A stretch of DNA of 64,000 nucleotides from Gilliamella sp. wkB171 (GCF_001693755.1 NZ_LYST01000055.1:149786-213785), one strand, 5' to 3'. Shown: positions 28,901 to 39,124, numbered from the stretch's first letter. Notes: generated from the letters alone by a model not told the origin. Translations and numbers: made by a program.

Positions 28901-30274
28901 GTGAGCTTGGCAAAGCAATGGGCAGCTAAAATTGATTATGCCACACAGCAGCTGCAATCGTTATCGTTGATTCGGCATTATGGACGATTAGTTAAAGCTT
29001 CGGGCTTAGTACTTGAAGCTATCGGATTAAAATTACCGTTAGGATCAAATTGTTTTGTTGAACGGCAATCACATGGAAAAATCGATGCGGTGGAGTGTGA
29101 AGTCATTGGCTTTAACGATAAAACTCTATATTTAATGCCTTTTGATACCACTGAAGGTATTTTGTTAGGTGCTAGAGTGTATACCGCACAATATGATTTA
29201 GCTCACTTTAATCATAAAGTGTTACCTATTGGTATGGCATTGTTGGGTCGGGTTGTTGATGCAGCTGGAAGACCGTTAGATGGTATGCCATTACCAGAAA
29301 ATATTGAATATCAAGGATTAGCAAATTCATCGCTCAATCCACTACAACGTACACCTATTGATCAGATCTTAGATGTGGGTATTCGAGCTATTAATGCGCT
29401 GTTAACCGTTGGTCGAGGGCAAAGAATGGGGTTGTTTGCCGGTTCAGGTGTTGGTAAAAGTGTTTTATTAGGGATGATGGCGCGTTATACCAAGGCCGAT
29501 ATTATCGTCGTTGGCTTAATTGGTGAGCGTGGTCGGGAAGTTAAAGATTTTATCGAAAATATTTTAGGAAAAGAAGGATTAGCGCGATCGGTTGTGGTAG
29601 CTGCTCCTGCTGATGTTTCACCGCTGCTACGTTTACAAGGCGCGGCATATGCAACAAAAATTGCAGAAAACTTTCGCGACCAAGGGTTTAACGTGCTACT
29701 CATTATGGACTCTTTGACCCGTTATGCTATGGCACAACGAGAAATTGCTTTAGCTATTGGCGAACCACCAGCTACCAAAGGTTATCCACCTTCGGTATTT
29801 GCTAAATTACCGGCATTAGTTGAAAGGGCAGGTAATGATGATAAAGGTCAAGGATCGATTACTGCATTTTATACCGTATTAACTGAAGGCGATGATCAGC
29901 AAGATCCGATTGCAGACTCAGCACGTGCTATTTTAGATGGGCATATTGTATTATCACGTTCACTCGCAGAATCCGGGCATTACCCAGCGATTGATATTGA
30001 AGCGTCAATTAGCCGTGTCATGACTGATTTAACACCTGTTGCCGATGAAAAAAAATCTCGGTTATTTAAACAGCTATTTTCGAGTTTTCAACGAAATCGT
30101 GATTTGATTAATGTCGGTGCTTATGTTTCGGGCACCGATCCTCTATTAGACAGTGCTATCACTTTGTACCCAGCAATGAAAGATTTTTTACAACAGGGTA
30201 TTGATGAACATTGTAGTTATCAAGATGCTTATCAACAATTAGCCAGTATGTTGCAACCCATTTTAACTAATTAA
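28901..30274 (+). CDS. fliI: FliI, flagellar export ATPase
   Basis: Hexameric ATPase that helps unfold export substrates, 457 residues. Walker A is [14 protein letters not shown] (about residue 180), the catalytic region [12 protein letters not shown] follows, and Walker B is [14 protein letters not shown] start at 28901 with GGGAGAG upstream. Closely related to E. coli FliI ([20 protein letters not shown] near the N-terminus). Confidence 0.98.
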   Translation: MSLAKQWAAKIDYATQQLQSLSLIRHYGRLVKASGLVLEAIGLKLPLGSNCFVERQSHGKIDAVECEVIGFNDKTLYLMPFDTTEGILLGARVYTAQYDLAHFNHKVLPIGMALLGRVVDAAGRPLDGMPLPENIEYQGLANSSLNPLQRTPIDQILDVGIRAINALLTVGRGQRMGLFAGSGVGKSVLLGMMARYTKADIIVVGLIGERGREVKDFIENILGKEGLARSVVVAAPADVSPLLRLQGAAYATKIAENFRDQGFNVLLIMDSLTRYAMAQREIALAIGEPPATKGYPPSVFAKLPALVERAGNDDKGQGSITAFYTVLTEGDDQQDPIADSARAILDGHIVLSRSLAESGHYPAIDIEASISRVMTDLTPVADEKKSRLFKQLFSSFQRNRDLINVGAYVSGTDPLLDSAITLYPAMKDFLQQGIDEHCSYQDAYQQLASMLQPILTN

Positions 30275-30284
30275 AAAGGGGGGA

Positions 30285-30749
30285 ATGATGAATAAAAATT
30301 CAGGGTATTTGGCGTTTTTAACATTAAAAAAGTTAGCGAAAAAATCGCTAGATGATACGTTAATTAAGTTAAAAAAAGCTGATGATAATCAGCGCCATGC
30401 TCAGTCTCAGCTCAATTTATTAAATGAGTATTATCTTGAGTATCAAGGACGATTGAATAAAGCTTTATTCAATGGCATTAAAGGGCATGAATTATCAAAT
30501 TTTCAGGCTTTTATTGCAACACTAGAGCAAGGTATTGCTAAACAAAGAAAGTTATTATTGACGTTAGATATCAAAAAAAAACAGATAACGCATGAACTTA
30601 ATCAATCTCAAAAAAATCTTAATACTTATAAAACATTGTTAGATAAGCAGCAGCAAAAATATGTAGAGCAACAAAACCGGTTACAACAAAAACTGACAGA
30701 TGAATTTGCTCAGCAACAATTAGCCAGGAGAGCGTTAAATGAATATTAA
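30285..30749 (+). CDS. fliJ: FliJ, export chaperone escort
   Basis: Coiled-coil stalk protein that fits into the FliI ring, 154 residues. Composition is highly charged and helical, with long Lys/Gln heptads (KKKQITHELNQSQKNLNTYK). Start ATG at 30285 (or 30288) behind GGGGGGAA. Sequence conservation in this family is low; place between fliI and fliK settles it. Confidence 0.92.
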   Translation: MMNKNSGYLAFLTLKKLAKKSLDDTLIKLKKADDNQRHAQSQLNLLNEYYLEYQGRLNKALFNGIKGHELSNFQAFIATLEQGIAKQRKLLLTLDIKKKQITHELNQSQKNLNTYKTLLDKQQQKYVEQQNRLQQKLTDEFAQQQLARRALNEY

Positions 30750-31935
30750 CCTAATCACTGATGTAGCATTAGCACCTTCAAAGCAGTTACCCTCAACTGA
30801 TGAAGATTTGTCGTTGGTGGATAGCGATTTATTTCAGCAATTATTACACGCTAATCAAAATCATGGGTTAGGTTTGCAACACAGCCTTAACTCAACACAA
30901 AAAATAGGTGATGATAGTGACGCGGATCAGCAACAAGATGATAGTTGTTTAGCTATGGTGTGGATAACGCCATCTCCGCTAGAAATCGTTAATTCACGAA
31001 CAGATGTCACATTGAATGATATGATTGCCAATCATTTAATTGAAAAATCGCATTGCGCCTTAAACGCTAATCAACCGGCTAAAGTTGATAGCTTGCCATT
31101 GAATACTTTGCAAAATGCTGATTCTCCGACAATTGCTAATAATCAAGTTACCGAGTTGTTGATATCGATCAATGATAGTGAACTATTGATCAACAACATC
31201 TCTCAGCCAGATGAATTCTTTAATCAACGTAATGGTGCTAGTAACCGTTTAATGGAAGAACATTTGGTGGATAAAACAATTGCGGCTCATTATTTGCAAA
31301 CGGATGCACCAAGTCAGATGCTGGATTCTGATAGTATAAACAAACCAATTGCTTTATTTAATCAGTTTGTAACTAACCCTGTGGATAATGATACTGCCAT
31401 TCATGCCCAAGCCGATAATCATGTTGTGACCAGTATTAATACGTTCACTCAACCTTTTTCACAACAAACTGCGCCTGTTACAACTTCGACTTTTATGATG
31501 AATTTGCCTATGCCAGTTGATGTGACACAGTGGCAAGCAGCGTTGACAGAGCAAATTAGCTTAATAACTCGTCAAGGTATTCAAAGTGCGGAAATCAAGT
31601 TAAACCCCGAACAATTAGGATCGTTACATATTAAGCTTGATCTGCTCGATGATAAAATCAATATGCATATGGTAGTTGCCCATTCGGCGGTTAAAAGTGT
31701 TTTGGAATCTACATTACCTTATCTTAGAGCTTCCCTTGAAGAACAAGGCATGAGTTTAGCGCAAACCAATATTAGTGATTTTTCAACGATGCATCATTCA
31801 GAGCAATCCTCTGGATATAAATCAAGTAAAAATCCTCAATTCACTGCTGCTAATTCAGATACCATTGATGAATCTGTTGAGCAAGTGGAGGGTGACAAGC
31901 CCTTATCGCACTTAGGATTAAGTATATTTGCTTAA
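30739..31935 (+). CDS. fliK: FliK, hook-length control protein
   Basis: Measures the hook and triggers the FlhB switch, 398 residues. The N-terminal two-thirds is polar, low-complexity and poorly conserved. The C-terminal FliK domain is clear: ELTEQISLITRQG-like segment (ALTEQISLITRQGIQSAEIK), then LNPEQLGSLHIKLDLLDDKI and LESTLPYLRASLEEQGMSLA. Overlaps fliJ by 11 bp. A 176-bp AT-rich gap to fliL follows with no clear promoter. Confidence 0.95.
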   Translation: MNINLITDVALAPSKQLPSTDEDLSLVDSDLFQQLLHANQNHGLGLQHSLNSTQKIGDDSDADQQQDDSCLAMVWITPSPLEIVNSRTDVTLNDMIANHLIEKSHCALNANQPAKVDSLPLNTLQNADSPTIANNQVTELLISINDSELLINNISQPDEFFNQRNGASNRLMEEHLVDKTIAAHYLQTDAPSQMLDSDSINKPIALFNQFVTNPVDNDTAIHAQADNHVVTSINTFTQPFSQQTAPVTTSTFMMNLPMPVDVTQWQAALTEQISLITRQGIQSAEIKLNPEQLGSLHIKLDLLDDKINMHMVVAHSAVKSVLESTLPYLRASLEEQGMSLAQTNISDFSTMHHSEQSSGYKSSKNPQFTAANSDTIDESVEQVEGDKPLSHLGLSIFA

Positions 31936-32111
31936 GTGAAGGAGTTAGCTTGTGTTTAGCGGTTGTTTCAATGTTAAAAACGTCGAATAGGTGATATTTT
32001 TATTGTCTATTCTTCAAATCAAATTTTTAAGCATGATTTATTATTTTTGTAATTTTTACCATTTAGCTGGTCAAAAAATAATTTTTAATTTTTACTGAGA
32101 TAATAATCAAT

Positions 32112-32579
32112 ATGCAAACTACCAAGAAAAAAGTAAGTATTTTAAACATAATACTTATTATCATTACGTTATTAGCATCAGGCACTGCAGTTTATTTGTG
32201 GTTACAAAATCATTCAAGTAACAAGCCTCAAGTTGAGCAAGAAACACCAATTGTATCTCCGGTATTTTTAACTTTAAAACCTTTCACTCTTTCGTTACCG
32301 GTTGCCGAAGATAACAGTGATGCGACTAAAATTTTGTATGTTGGTATGGTGTTACGCGTTGCTGATGAGCAACAAAAAACAGTTTTATTAGAGTATTTAC
32401 CAGAAGTGAGAAGTGATGTTTTACTTTTGGCATCAAAGCAGTATGTTAATAATCTTAAAAAAGAGAACGGTAAAACTGATTTACAAGAGAAGATTAAGTC
32501 AACGTTAACTCGTCAATATGACGCAAAACATTCTGTAAAAATTGATGAAGTGCTATTTACTGATTTTATACTTCGGTAA
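32112..32579 (+). CDS. fliL: FliL, basal-body associated protein
   Basis: Single-pass inner-membrane protein around the stator, 155 residues. TM segment ILNIILIIITLLASGTAVYL, then a periplasmic domain starting with FLTLKPFTLSLPV and ending KIDEVLFTDFILR, as in FliL. First gene of fliLMNOPQR; fliM follows by 5 bp. Confidence 0.95.
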   Translation: MQTTKKKVSILNIILIIITLLASGTAVYLWLQNHSSNKPQVEQETPIVSPVFLTLKPFTLSLPVAEDNSDATKILYVGMVLRVADEQQKTVLLEYLPEVRSDVLLLASKQYVNNLKKENGKTDLQEKIKSTLTRQYDAKHSVKIDEVLFTDFILR

Positions 32580-32584
32580 GTATT

Positions 32585-33622
32585 ATGTCTGATAAGCAAG
32601 AATCAACAGTTGACATTAATCCCTCTACAGATGCTGAGTTTACTCATAACCCAGCAGAGGCTCAATCTGATATTTTGATTGATTCTCAGCAATCGATTGG
32701 TAAAAAGATTGAAGTCAAACCCTATGATTTATCGGTAAAACACAGCTTTATTCCAGAGCGATTAACCGCTTTAGAAATTATTAATGAGCGTTTTTCGCGC
32801 CAGTTTCGCATTGGCTTATTTAATTTACTTCGTCGTAATACCGATGTTATTGCTTGCCCGATTGAGCCGAAAACATTTAAAGAGTTTTCGGCAATTTCGG
32901 CAACAAATCATCTAAATTTAGTCCATCTTAATCCACTAAGGGGGACGAGTTTATTTTCGTTTTCACCTGAACTGGTGTTTATTGTTGTCGATACTTTATT
33001 TGGCGGTGATGGTCACTTATCTAAAGTTGAAACAGAAGGGCGAGAGTTTACTCATACTGAACAACAAATTATAAAACGAGTATTAGAGCTAGCTTTAACT
33101 ATCTATCAAAATGCATGGACAGATATATATTCAATTGAAACTGAATATATTCGTTCTGAAATCCAAAGTAAATTTACCAATATTACCAGCTCGCCGGATG
33201 ATGTTGTATTAACCACTACATTCAAAGTCGAAATTGGTAATTGTAAAGCTACATTTTGTATCTGTATTCCCTATGCAATGGTTGAACCCATCAAAGAATT
33301 ACTAATAAAACCGCCAGTAGAACAACAAACGTATCAGGATGATAACGTTTGGATGAGTTCGTTAACCAGTGGTATTAAACAATCGACCGTTGAATTAGTG
33401 GCTAACTTTACTCATATCCATACCACAGTCAATAAACTTTTAGCCTTAAAAGTGAATGATATTTTAGTGATTGAAAAGCCTACACATCTTGATGTCACTG
33501 TTGGTGGGGTGCCAGTGCTAAAAGGTCACTATGGTAAAGTGAATAAACAATATGCAATTCAAGTCGAACAGGTAATTAATCCTGTTTTAGAACAACTGAA
33601 TGAAGGAGCACTTAATGACTGA
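32585..33622 (+). CDS. fliM: FliM, motor switch protein
   Basis: C-ring protein that in chemotactic bacteria binds CheY-P, 345 residues. Middle domain: RLTALEIINERFSRQFRIGL, HLNPLRGTSLFSFSPELVF, VDTLFGGDG. C-terminal SpoA domain: LLALKVNDILVIEKPTHLDV. The canonical N-terminal CheY-binding motif (LSQ.EIDALL) is not seen; the first 45 residues (SDKQESTVDINPSTDAEFTH and on) are acidic and unlike it. This fits the lack of chemotaxis genes in the window. Confidence 0.96.
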   Translation: MSDKQESTVDINPSTDAEFTHNPAEAQSDILIDSQQSIGKKIEVKPYDLSVKHSFIPERLTALEIINERFSRQFRIGLFNLLRRNTDVIACPIEPKTFKEFSAISATNHLNLVHLNPLRGTSLFSFSPELVFIVVDTLFGGDGHLSKVETEGREFTHTEQQIIKRVLELALTIYQNAWTDIYSIETEYIRSEIQSKFTNITSSPDDVVLTTTFKVEIGNCKATFCICIPYAMVEPIKELLIKPPVEQQTYQDDNVWMSSLTSGIKQSTVELVANFTHIHTTVNKLLALKVNDILVIEKPTHLDVTVGGVPVLKGHYGKVNKQYAIQVEQVINPVLEQLNEGALND

Positions 33623-33992
33623 TAGCAAATCAACGAATGATGATGATCAAACGTCCGCTGTGGCTGATGAATCAGTGAATAAACAAACTATTTTTGAAAC
33701 ACTATCACCACAACAAACCGAAATCAAAAAGCAAGATATCAATTTGATTTTAGATATTCCTGTGAATTTAAGTGTTGAATTGGGTCGAACCAAAATGGCA
33801 ATTAAAGATCTCTTAAATTTAACGCAAGGCTCAGTTATTGCATTAGATGGTTTAGCCGGTGAACCTTTAGATATATTAATTAATGGTTATTTAATTGCAC
33901 AAGGTGAAATTGTGGTGGTGGGTGATAATTATGGTGTGCGAATTACTGATATTATTACACCTTCTGAACGTGTACGTAGATTGAGTCGTTAA
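33615..33992 (+). CDS. fliN: FliN, motor switch protein
   Basis: C-ring protein, 125 residues from ATG 33615, which has AAGGAG 8 nt upstream; an ATG at 33600 overlaps that site. The SpoA domain is typical: NLILDIPVNLSVELGRTKMA, IKDLLNLTQGSVIALDG, EPLDILINGYLIAQGEIVVV and NYGVRITDII. Overlaps the end of fliM by 8 bp. Confidence 0.97.
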   Translation: MTDSKSTNDDDQTSAVADESVNKQTIFETLSPQQTEIKKQDINLILDIPVNLSVELGRTKMAIKDLLNLTQGSVIALDGLAGEPLDILINGYLIAQGEIVVVGDNYGVRITDIITPSERVRRLSR

Positions 33993-34429
33993 TGTCTAGT
34001 AACAATCAACATACATCTCCAGCAATATCCACAAGTGAGCATACCGTGTCTTCTTCGCCAGAAATGAACCTATATACACAAGTTGCAACATCGATGGGGC
34101 TATCCTTTGTTTTAGTTATTAGCGTTATTTTGTTATTAGGTTGGATGGTCAAGCGGCTGAGTTGGAAAAAAAAGACAAAGCAGTTAATCGAGGTTAAATC
34201 TATCTATAATTTAAGTCCAAAAGAACGCATTATTTTAGTACATGTTGATCACCAATTATTGGTTGTCGGGGTGAGTGCACAACAAATGACGTTATTACAT
34301 ACGATAGATGAGCAACGTACTGAAATGTTATTATCCCAACCTACCGCAAGCAAAGAATCGAGTAAAAATAATTTATTTCATCAACTATTACTGTCTACGT
34401 TAAGTTCAAAAAGGAGTAATAACGAGTGA
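33992..34429 (+). CDS. fliO: FliO, export gate assembly protein
   Basis: Bitopic membrane protein that helps FliP assemble, 145 residues. One TM segment ([20 protein letters not shown]) followed by a cytosolic FliO domain ([20 protein letters not shown], then [17 protein letters not shown]). Its ATG overlaps the fliN stop (TAATG). Confidence 0.93.
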   Translation: MSSNNQHTSPAISTSEHTVSSSPEMNLYTQVATSMGLSFVLVISVILLLGWMVKRLSWKKKTKQLIEVKSIYNLSPKERIILVHVDHQLLVVGVSAQQMTLLHTIDEQRTEMLLSQPTASKESSKNNLFHQLLLSTLSSKRSNNE

Positions 34430-35166
34430 AGTTAAAAATCTTTTTTTTACTTAGCTTATTATTATTCAGTCACTTATGTCAGGCTGACATTTCACCGTTT
34501 TCTTTGATTGCTGAACCCACGGCGCAAGGTGGGCAAAGCTGGTCATTGCCAGTTGAAACGTTAGTTTTTATTACACTACTGACCTTTATTCCGGCTATTT
34601 TGCTGTTAATGACCAGTTTTACGCGGATTATTATTGTATTAGGTTTGTTACGTAATGCACTCGGCACTCAGTCAGCACCACCTAATCAAGTGATATTAGG
34701 TATTGCGTTGTTTATGACATTTTTTATCATGTCACCGGTATTTGATAAAATTTATCAAGATGCTTATTTACCCTACTCTCAAAACCAAATTACCTTGCAT
34801 CAGGGCTTATCTACAGCCAGTCAACCATTACGAGAGTTTATGTTAACTCAAACTCGTGAAGATGATTTAGCGTTATTTGTAAACATGTCTCATTCAGGTG
34901 ATATTGCAACGCGTGATGAAATTCCTTTAAAAATATTGGTGCCCGCGTTTGTGGTGAGTGAACTTAAAACCGCTTTTCAAATCGGTTTTACTCTTTTTAT
35001 TCCCTTTTTAGTGATTGATTTGGTGGTAGCAAGCACACTCATGGCACTCGGTATGATGATGGTTCCACCAGCAACGGTATCTTTACCATTTAAAATCATG
35101 CTGTTTGTGTTAGCCGATGGGTGGCACTTATTATTAGGATCGTTGGCTCAAAGTTTTTTTAGTTGA
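34426..35166 (+). CDS. fliP: FliP, export gate channel protein
   Basis: Core pore subunit, 246 residues, with a cleavable signal peptide ([17 protein letters not shown]) as in E. coli and four membrane segments. Signatures: [40 protein letters not shown], and [23 protein letters not shown] start at 34426 behind AAGGAG, overlapping the fliO stop by 4 bp. Confidence 0.98.
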   Translation: MKLKIFFLLSLLLFSHLCQADISPFSLIAEPTAQGGQSWSLPVETLVFITLLTFIPAILLLMTSFTRIIIVLGLLRNALGTQSAPPNQVILGIALFMTFFIMSPVFDKIYQDAYLPYSQNQITLHQGLSTASQPLREFMLTQTREDDLALFVNMSHSGDIATRDEIPLKILVPAFVVSELKTAFQIGFTLFIPFLVIDLVVASTLMALGMMMVPPATVSLPFKIMLFVLADGWHLLLGSLAQSFFS

Positions 35167-35174
35167 GGAGTGTT

Positions 35175-35444
35175 ATGTCATCTGAATATATCAGTACATT
35201 AGCGATGCAAGCGATAAAAGTGGCAGGCTTACTTGCTGGTCCTTTACTCCTTGCTGCACTGATTACTGGGTTGATTATTAGTTTGTTACAAGCGGCAACT
35301 CAAATTAATGAAATGACATTGTCATTTATTCCAAAGATTCTGGCGGTAGTTGTAGTACTCATTATTTTAGGCCCATCAATGTTATCAACAATGATTGATT
35401 ATATTCGAATTGTTATTACCGATATTCCAAACTTAACGCGTTAA
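35175..35444 (+). CDS. fliQ: FliQ, export gate channel protein
   Basis: Two-TM pore subunit of 89 residues, the same length as in E. coli, when started at ATG 35175 behind GAGGAG; a TTG at 35163 overlaps fliP and is rejected. Family text: LLAALITGLIISLLQAATQI, NEMTLSFIPKILAVVVVL. Confidence 0.97.
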   Translation: MSSEYISTLAMQAIKVAGLLAGPLLLAALITGLIISLLQAATQINEMTLSFIPKILAVVVVLIILGPSMLSTMIDYIRIVITDIPNLTR

Positions 35445-35449
35445 GCTTA

Positions 35450-36250
35450 ATGGATTTTAATATTCAGCAACTACTTAATATTGATTTGTTTACTTGGATA
35501 AAACAATGTTTTTTTCCATTTGTACGCATTTTAGCATTGATTATGGTTGCTCCTATTACCGGCGAAAAAGAGGTCCCTAAGCGACTTAAGATTGGTTTAG
35601 CTTTATTTATTACTATACTTTTACCCTTACCTGAGTTTGATAATACCTTAGGGATCTACTCTTTTATCGGGGTTGCTGTTATTTTGCAACAAATTGTCAT
35701 CGGTGTCATGATGGGTTTTACTATGCAGTTAGCATTTATGGCAGTCAGGTTTTCTGGTGAATTAATTGGTATGCAAATGGGACTTGGTATGGCGACTTTT
35801 TTTGATCCAATTGGTGGTCCTGCAACCTCGGTATTATCGCGCTTAATTAATATCGTCGCACTGTTAATTTTTTTAAGTTTAAATGGTCATTTGTGGTTGT
35901 TATATGGCTTGGCTAATAGCTTTGATATCATTCCAATTAGCTTTACCTCTTTAAAACAAAATGGCTATTTAGTTTTAATTGAGGTCAGCGCATCATTATT
36001 TGTAAATGGTCTTATGTTAGCACTCCCGTTAATGACATTGTTGTTGATAATAAACATTGCACTTGGTTTATTAAACAGAATGACACCACAATTATCCATT
36101 TTTGTGGTCGGCTATCCGGTGACCTTATTATTGGGACTGACCATGTTAACTTACATAATTTCAACATTACCTGTTTTTGCCGAATCTATTTTTGAACAAA
36201 TGTTTGAACATATTTCAACCATGCTTTTGGATTTAAGTGATAGTAATTAA
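35450..36250 (+). CDS. fliR: FliR, export gate channel protein
   Basis: Pore subunit with about six membrane segments, 266 residues. Typical stretches: VRILALIMVAPITGEKEVPK, QLAFMAVRFSGELIGMQMGL and GMATFFDPIGGPATSVLSRL. Last gene of the flagellar locus; a weak inverted repeat (about 36248-36335) follows and no strong terminator is seen. Confidence 0.97.
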   Translation: MDFNIQQLLNIDLFTWIKQCFFPFVRILALIMVAPITGEKEVPKRLKIGLALFITILLPLPEFDNTLGIYSFIGVAVILQQIVIGVMMGFTMQLAFMAVRFSGELIGMQMGLGMATFFDPIGGPATSVLSRLINIVALLIFLSLNGHLWLLYGLANSFDIIPISFTSLKQNGYLVLIEVSASLFVNGLMLALPLMTLLLIINIALGLLNRMTPQLSIFVVGYPVTLLLGLTMLTYIISTLPVFAESIFEQMFEHISTMLLDLSDSN

Positions 36251-36645
36251 CTCTAAAATTGATAGGGTTATATGCTAGCCTTTATAAATTGTACAGTAAT
36301 AAGACAATGTTATATTTATAATTCAATTTTGAGTTCTTTTTTATTGCAAATTTATGACTATTTTGATGAAAAGAAAAGTAATCAAAAAGCCAAGTTATAG
36401 TACAAATGTGTAAACGATTAATGGTCTAACTGATTAAATAAGTGTTAATAATTCCGTCATATACTTGACATTTTTTTATAATAATAAGGGTATACAACAA
36501 GATCGTTTTCATTTAGCATACAAGCATATTTAATGCAAATTACGTTGTATTGCATAGTTATTAAACAGATTCATTCTTTCAATTTTAGAAAAATTTATAT
36601 TTATATTTATGAAAAATAAGGAATAATTGTCAAAAGAGGTAAAGT
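36251..36645. other. AT-rich spacer before the first adhesin-like gene
   Basis: About 395 bp without a convincing ORF, very AT-rich. A long-loop imperfect inverted repeat (AACTCTAAAATTGA near 36248 and TCAATTTTGAGTT near 36323) may help end the fliL-R transcript. TTGACA-like and TATAAT-like strings occur (around 36466-36484), but none with confident spacing. An AGAGGT ribosome binding site lies at 36635-36640 before the ATG at 36646. Confidence 0.6.
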
Positions 36646-36681
36646 ATGTTAAAATATGGTCCTAATCAAGCATCACAATAA
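36646..36681 (+). other. Conserved ATG/leader reading frame upstream of adhesin 1
   Basis: ATG at 36646 preceded by AGAGGT encodes MLKYGPNQASQ and then meets a stop. The same start (MLKYG-N-AS) precedes the paralogous gene at 39816, so this is probably the original translation start. It is out of frame with the downstream adhesin frame, which opens at 36666; a net +1 shift (for example one extra 7-bp unit) would fuse them. Confidence 0.6.
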
Positions 36682-36821
36682 TTGATCATTTTCTGTTCTA
36701 TAACGGTTTTCTTTTTTATATCTCTTCTTATTTCAACTATTTTCTACTTTATGCAATTACCACTAAAAATTATCGAACTGTATGTCGTATAAAAGTAATC
36801 GATATCCTTGTTATTTTAATT

Positions 36822-38132
36822 TTGCTCGCTACTTTTTTATTGCCAATTAATTCTGCTAATGCGCTATCTGCGGTAACATCTCAAAAAATTATTGGTAATT
36901 CACCTAGATTTGTTGATGTTCAAAATGCTACCAATAAGCTTGGGTTCAAAGTGAATGGTATCTTGTATCGTGAATTTGACAATAATATCAAATCAACAGA
37001 AATAAAAGTGTTTGATGGAGAATTTACCTTTGATAATTTTCAAGTTCAAAATTATGACACCAGCAATCTGGTAGTGTTAAACAATTATAAAGATAGTGAT
37101 GGTGATGGTGCCCATTTAAATACCCCTTTTGTTATTACTGAAACTGAATATAAGTGGTTTGATAATAGCGGTAAGCAAATAGATTCAAGTGAATATCAGC
37201 ATAGTATTGGCTGTGGTAGTGGTTATTATATGCCTCTAAAACTGGTTATTGCTACACAAGTTAAGGTTAAATCACAATATGGGATACCCGATGAGAGTGA
37301 ATATATAACATTAAAAAAAGAGTATAAAATTGCCACTAAACCTGCCATATGTTTTGCAAAACCTAACGCAACCATTACTGTTGAAAATGCCCAGTGGCAT
37401 AGTTTTGATGACAATGGTAATTCACAACCTTGGAATCTCAATAATGCGCAAATTAGTTCGATATATGGTGGTGGGCGCACCACTGATTATGTACTGAATT
37501 TTGGTTTTAAAGCATCACCGACACAATCAAATGGAAAAAAATTTCCAACCACTGGTTTTCCTGGGGCTAAATTTCAGTTAGTAATGGCGGGTTCGCAATA
37601 TGATTATCGTTTTTCTTTAATAACACCAACAAGCGATGTGGTTACGGTTAGTGCAGATGGGTTTGTTACTTTAAACAAGAAACCTGTGGGTAATGTAACT
37701 ATACGTGCCACGCTGAAAAGAGAGCCAGCGATCACGTTTGATTATACTTTTAATCCAACATCGGTTTGGGCGGTGCCTACAGGGGATTATTCTGCTATTT
37801 GGGCCGTTGCTGTTCAAGATAAGTGTGGTAGTGAATCAAATGTATTAAGTCGGCAAGAACTGACTAATTCACCACAAAATCAAGCTCCTCAATTTTGGAC
37901 TTATTTCGATAATAACTATACTCGCAAGATAGGCGGTGGACTTAGTGCTGAGTGGGGACAAATGAATCAAACAAGTTATCCAGATTCTAATTGGCGCAAT
38001 GAGCATTATTGGACCAGAGATTACTATTCACCAGACAGGCACTTTGTTGTACATAGTGTTAATGGTGGAGTCGGTTATGATGGCTATGAAAACAAAATAG
38101 GGAAAATTAATTATATTGCTTGTAAGCAATAG
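36822..38132 (+). CDS. Secreted protein with invasin-type adhesion domain (paralog 1)
   Basis: At least 436 residues. The first conventional start (TTG 36822) falls inside the signal peptide, but the frame is open from 36666 and includes the basic n-region; no ATG is available in frame. Cleavage is expected after SANA. A DSDGDGAH loop (about residue 90) resembles a calcium-binding loop. The C-terminal half starts at KFPTTGFPGAKFQLVMAG and ends in a Trp/Cys-rich module (LSRQELTNSPQ, EHYWTRD, IACKQ), the pattern of the enterobacterial invasin-E adhesion domain with its lectin-like end. There is no beta-barrel or anchor, so it is probably secreted. Possibly phase-off. Confidence 0.72.
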   Translation: MLATFLLPINSANALSAVTSQKIIGNSPRFVDVQNATNKLGFKVNGILYREFDNNIKSTEIKVFDGEFTFDNFQVQNYDTSNLVVLNNYKDSDGDGAHLNTPFVITETEYKWFDNSGKQIDSSEYQHSIGCGSGYYMPLKLVIATQVKVKSQYGIPDESEYITLKKEYKIATKPAICFAKPNATITVENAQWHSFDDNGNSQPWNLNNAQISSIYGGGRTTDYVLNFGFKASPTQSNGKKFPTTGFPGAKFQLVMAGSQYDYRFSLITPTSDVVTVSADGFVTLNKKPVGNVTIRATLKREPAITFDYTFNPTSVWAVPTGDYSAIWAVAVQDKCGSESNVLSRQELTNSPQNQAPQFWTYFDNNYTRKIGGGLSAEWGQMNQTSYPDSNWRNEHYWTRDYYSPDRHFVVHSVNGGVGYDGYENKIGKINYIACKQ

Positions 38133-38198
38133 CTATATTTACATATAAATCACTCCAGCTATAATTTTTTAGATAAAAAGAGTTATCAAGGATAAATA

Positions 38199-38230
38199 AT
38201 TAAGGGATGATGTGATTATCGTCCCTTAAT
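38199..38230. terminator. Bidirectional hairpin between adhesin 1 and the Sel1 gene
   Basis: 9-bp stem ATTAAGGGA/TCCCTTAAT (38199-38207 with 38222-38230), 14-nt loop, between two convergent genes. AT-rich flanks on both sides. Confidence 0.65.
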
Positions 38231-38270
38231 ATAATATTTATTTTAATTTAAATTTTGTTTAGCTAGACTA

Positions 38271-38906
38271 TTAATTTTCATGCCAACCTAGATAATCAAG
38301 CATGATATCCATTGGCGGTTTTTTACTATTTTTTTGATGTAAGGCGTTGTACACTACTTTGCCTTGTTCTAGCTCTGCTTTTGTCATTTTACTTTGTAGA
38401 ACAGCTAAATTATTTGGTGCTTCTCTATCACCTTGATTGACTGCACTGGCAAATAAAGCCCAAGCAACAGACGTGTTTTGTGGTAAGATTTCGCCGTTAA
38501 GTGCCATTACACCCAGATTATTCATTGATTTGCCATCACCTTCATTTAGTCCGGTAAAATAATATCCCATTGCGGTACCCCAATCTTGTTTTACGCCTCG
38601 ACCGAGTTCATATAATACAGCTAGGTTACCATTGGCTTTTACATTACCTTTTTCAGCTGCTTTTTTATAATACTTTACTGCAGTTTGATAATTTTGTTCA
38701 ACACCTAAACCTTTCTCATATAAGGTACCAAGACTATTGTATGCTCGTGGGTCATCATTTTCTTTAATGGCTTTTTGAAAAAGCTTATATGCAACATCAT
38801 ACTGTTGATTTTGTGCTGCCTCGGCTGCTTCATCATAAGTTGCTGCTAAAGCGAGTTGAAGCGAGCTAAAGCTAAAAAACAATACAATTATCACTTTTTT
38901 AAACAT
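38271..38906 (-). CDS. Periplasmic Sel1-repeat (TPR-like) protein
   Basis: 211 residues from ATG 38906, which has TAAGGAG 7 nt upstream; the frame extends further but lacks a ribosome binding site. Signal peptide FKKVIIVLFFSFSSLQLALA, then three to four Sel1 repeats of 36 residues (AYNSLGTLYEKGLGVEQNYQ, NLAVLYELGRGVKQDWG, MNNLGVMALNGEILPQ). Such repeats mediate protein contacts; no catalytic residues are seen. It lies between the two adhesin paralogs on the opposite strand and could be unrelated to them. Specific role unknown. Confidence 0.85.
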   Translation of the reverse strand: MFKKVIIVLFFSFSSLQLALAATYDEAAEAAQNQQYDVAYKLFQKAIKENDDPRAYNSLGTLYEKGLGVEQNYQTAVKYYKKAAEKGNVKANGNLAVLYELGRGVKQDWGTAMGYYFTGLNEGDGKSMNNLGVMALNGEILPQNTSVAWALFASAVNQGDREAPNNLAVLQSKMTKAELEQGKVVYNALHQKNSKKPPMDIMLDYLGWHEN

Positions 38907-39124
38907 GATTATTCTCCTTAATGTTGTAATAAACAAAAATTACAACTGCATAACACTTCATGTTGTTAACCTTATTTTCAATCGGTTATATGGTGATTGA
39001 TTTACCAACATGATCTAAATACAAAATGAGCTTAAAAGTGAATATTGTCAATGTAAAGCAGTTAGATGAGCATTAATAGCCTAAGAAGTTTTAAAACAAG
39101 TTTGCGGAACAATTGGCGGGAAAA

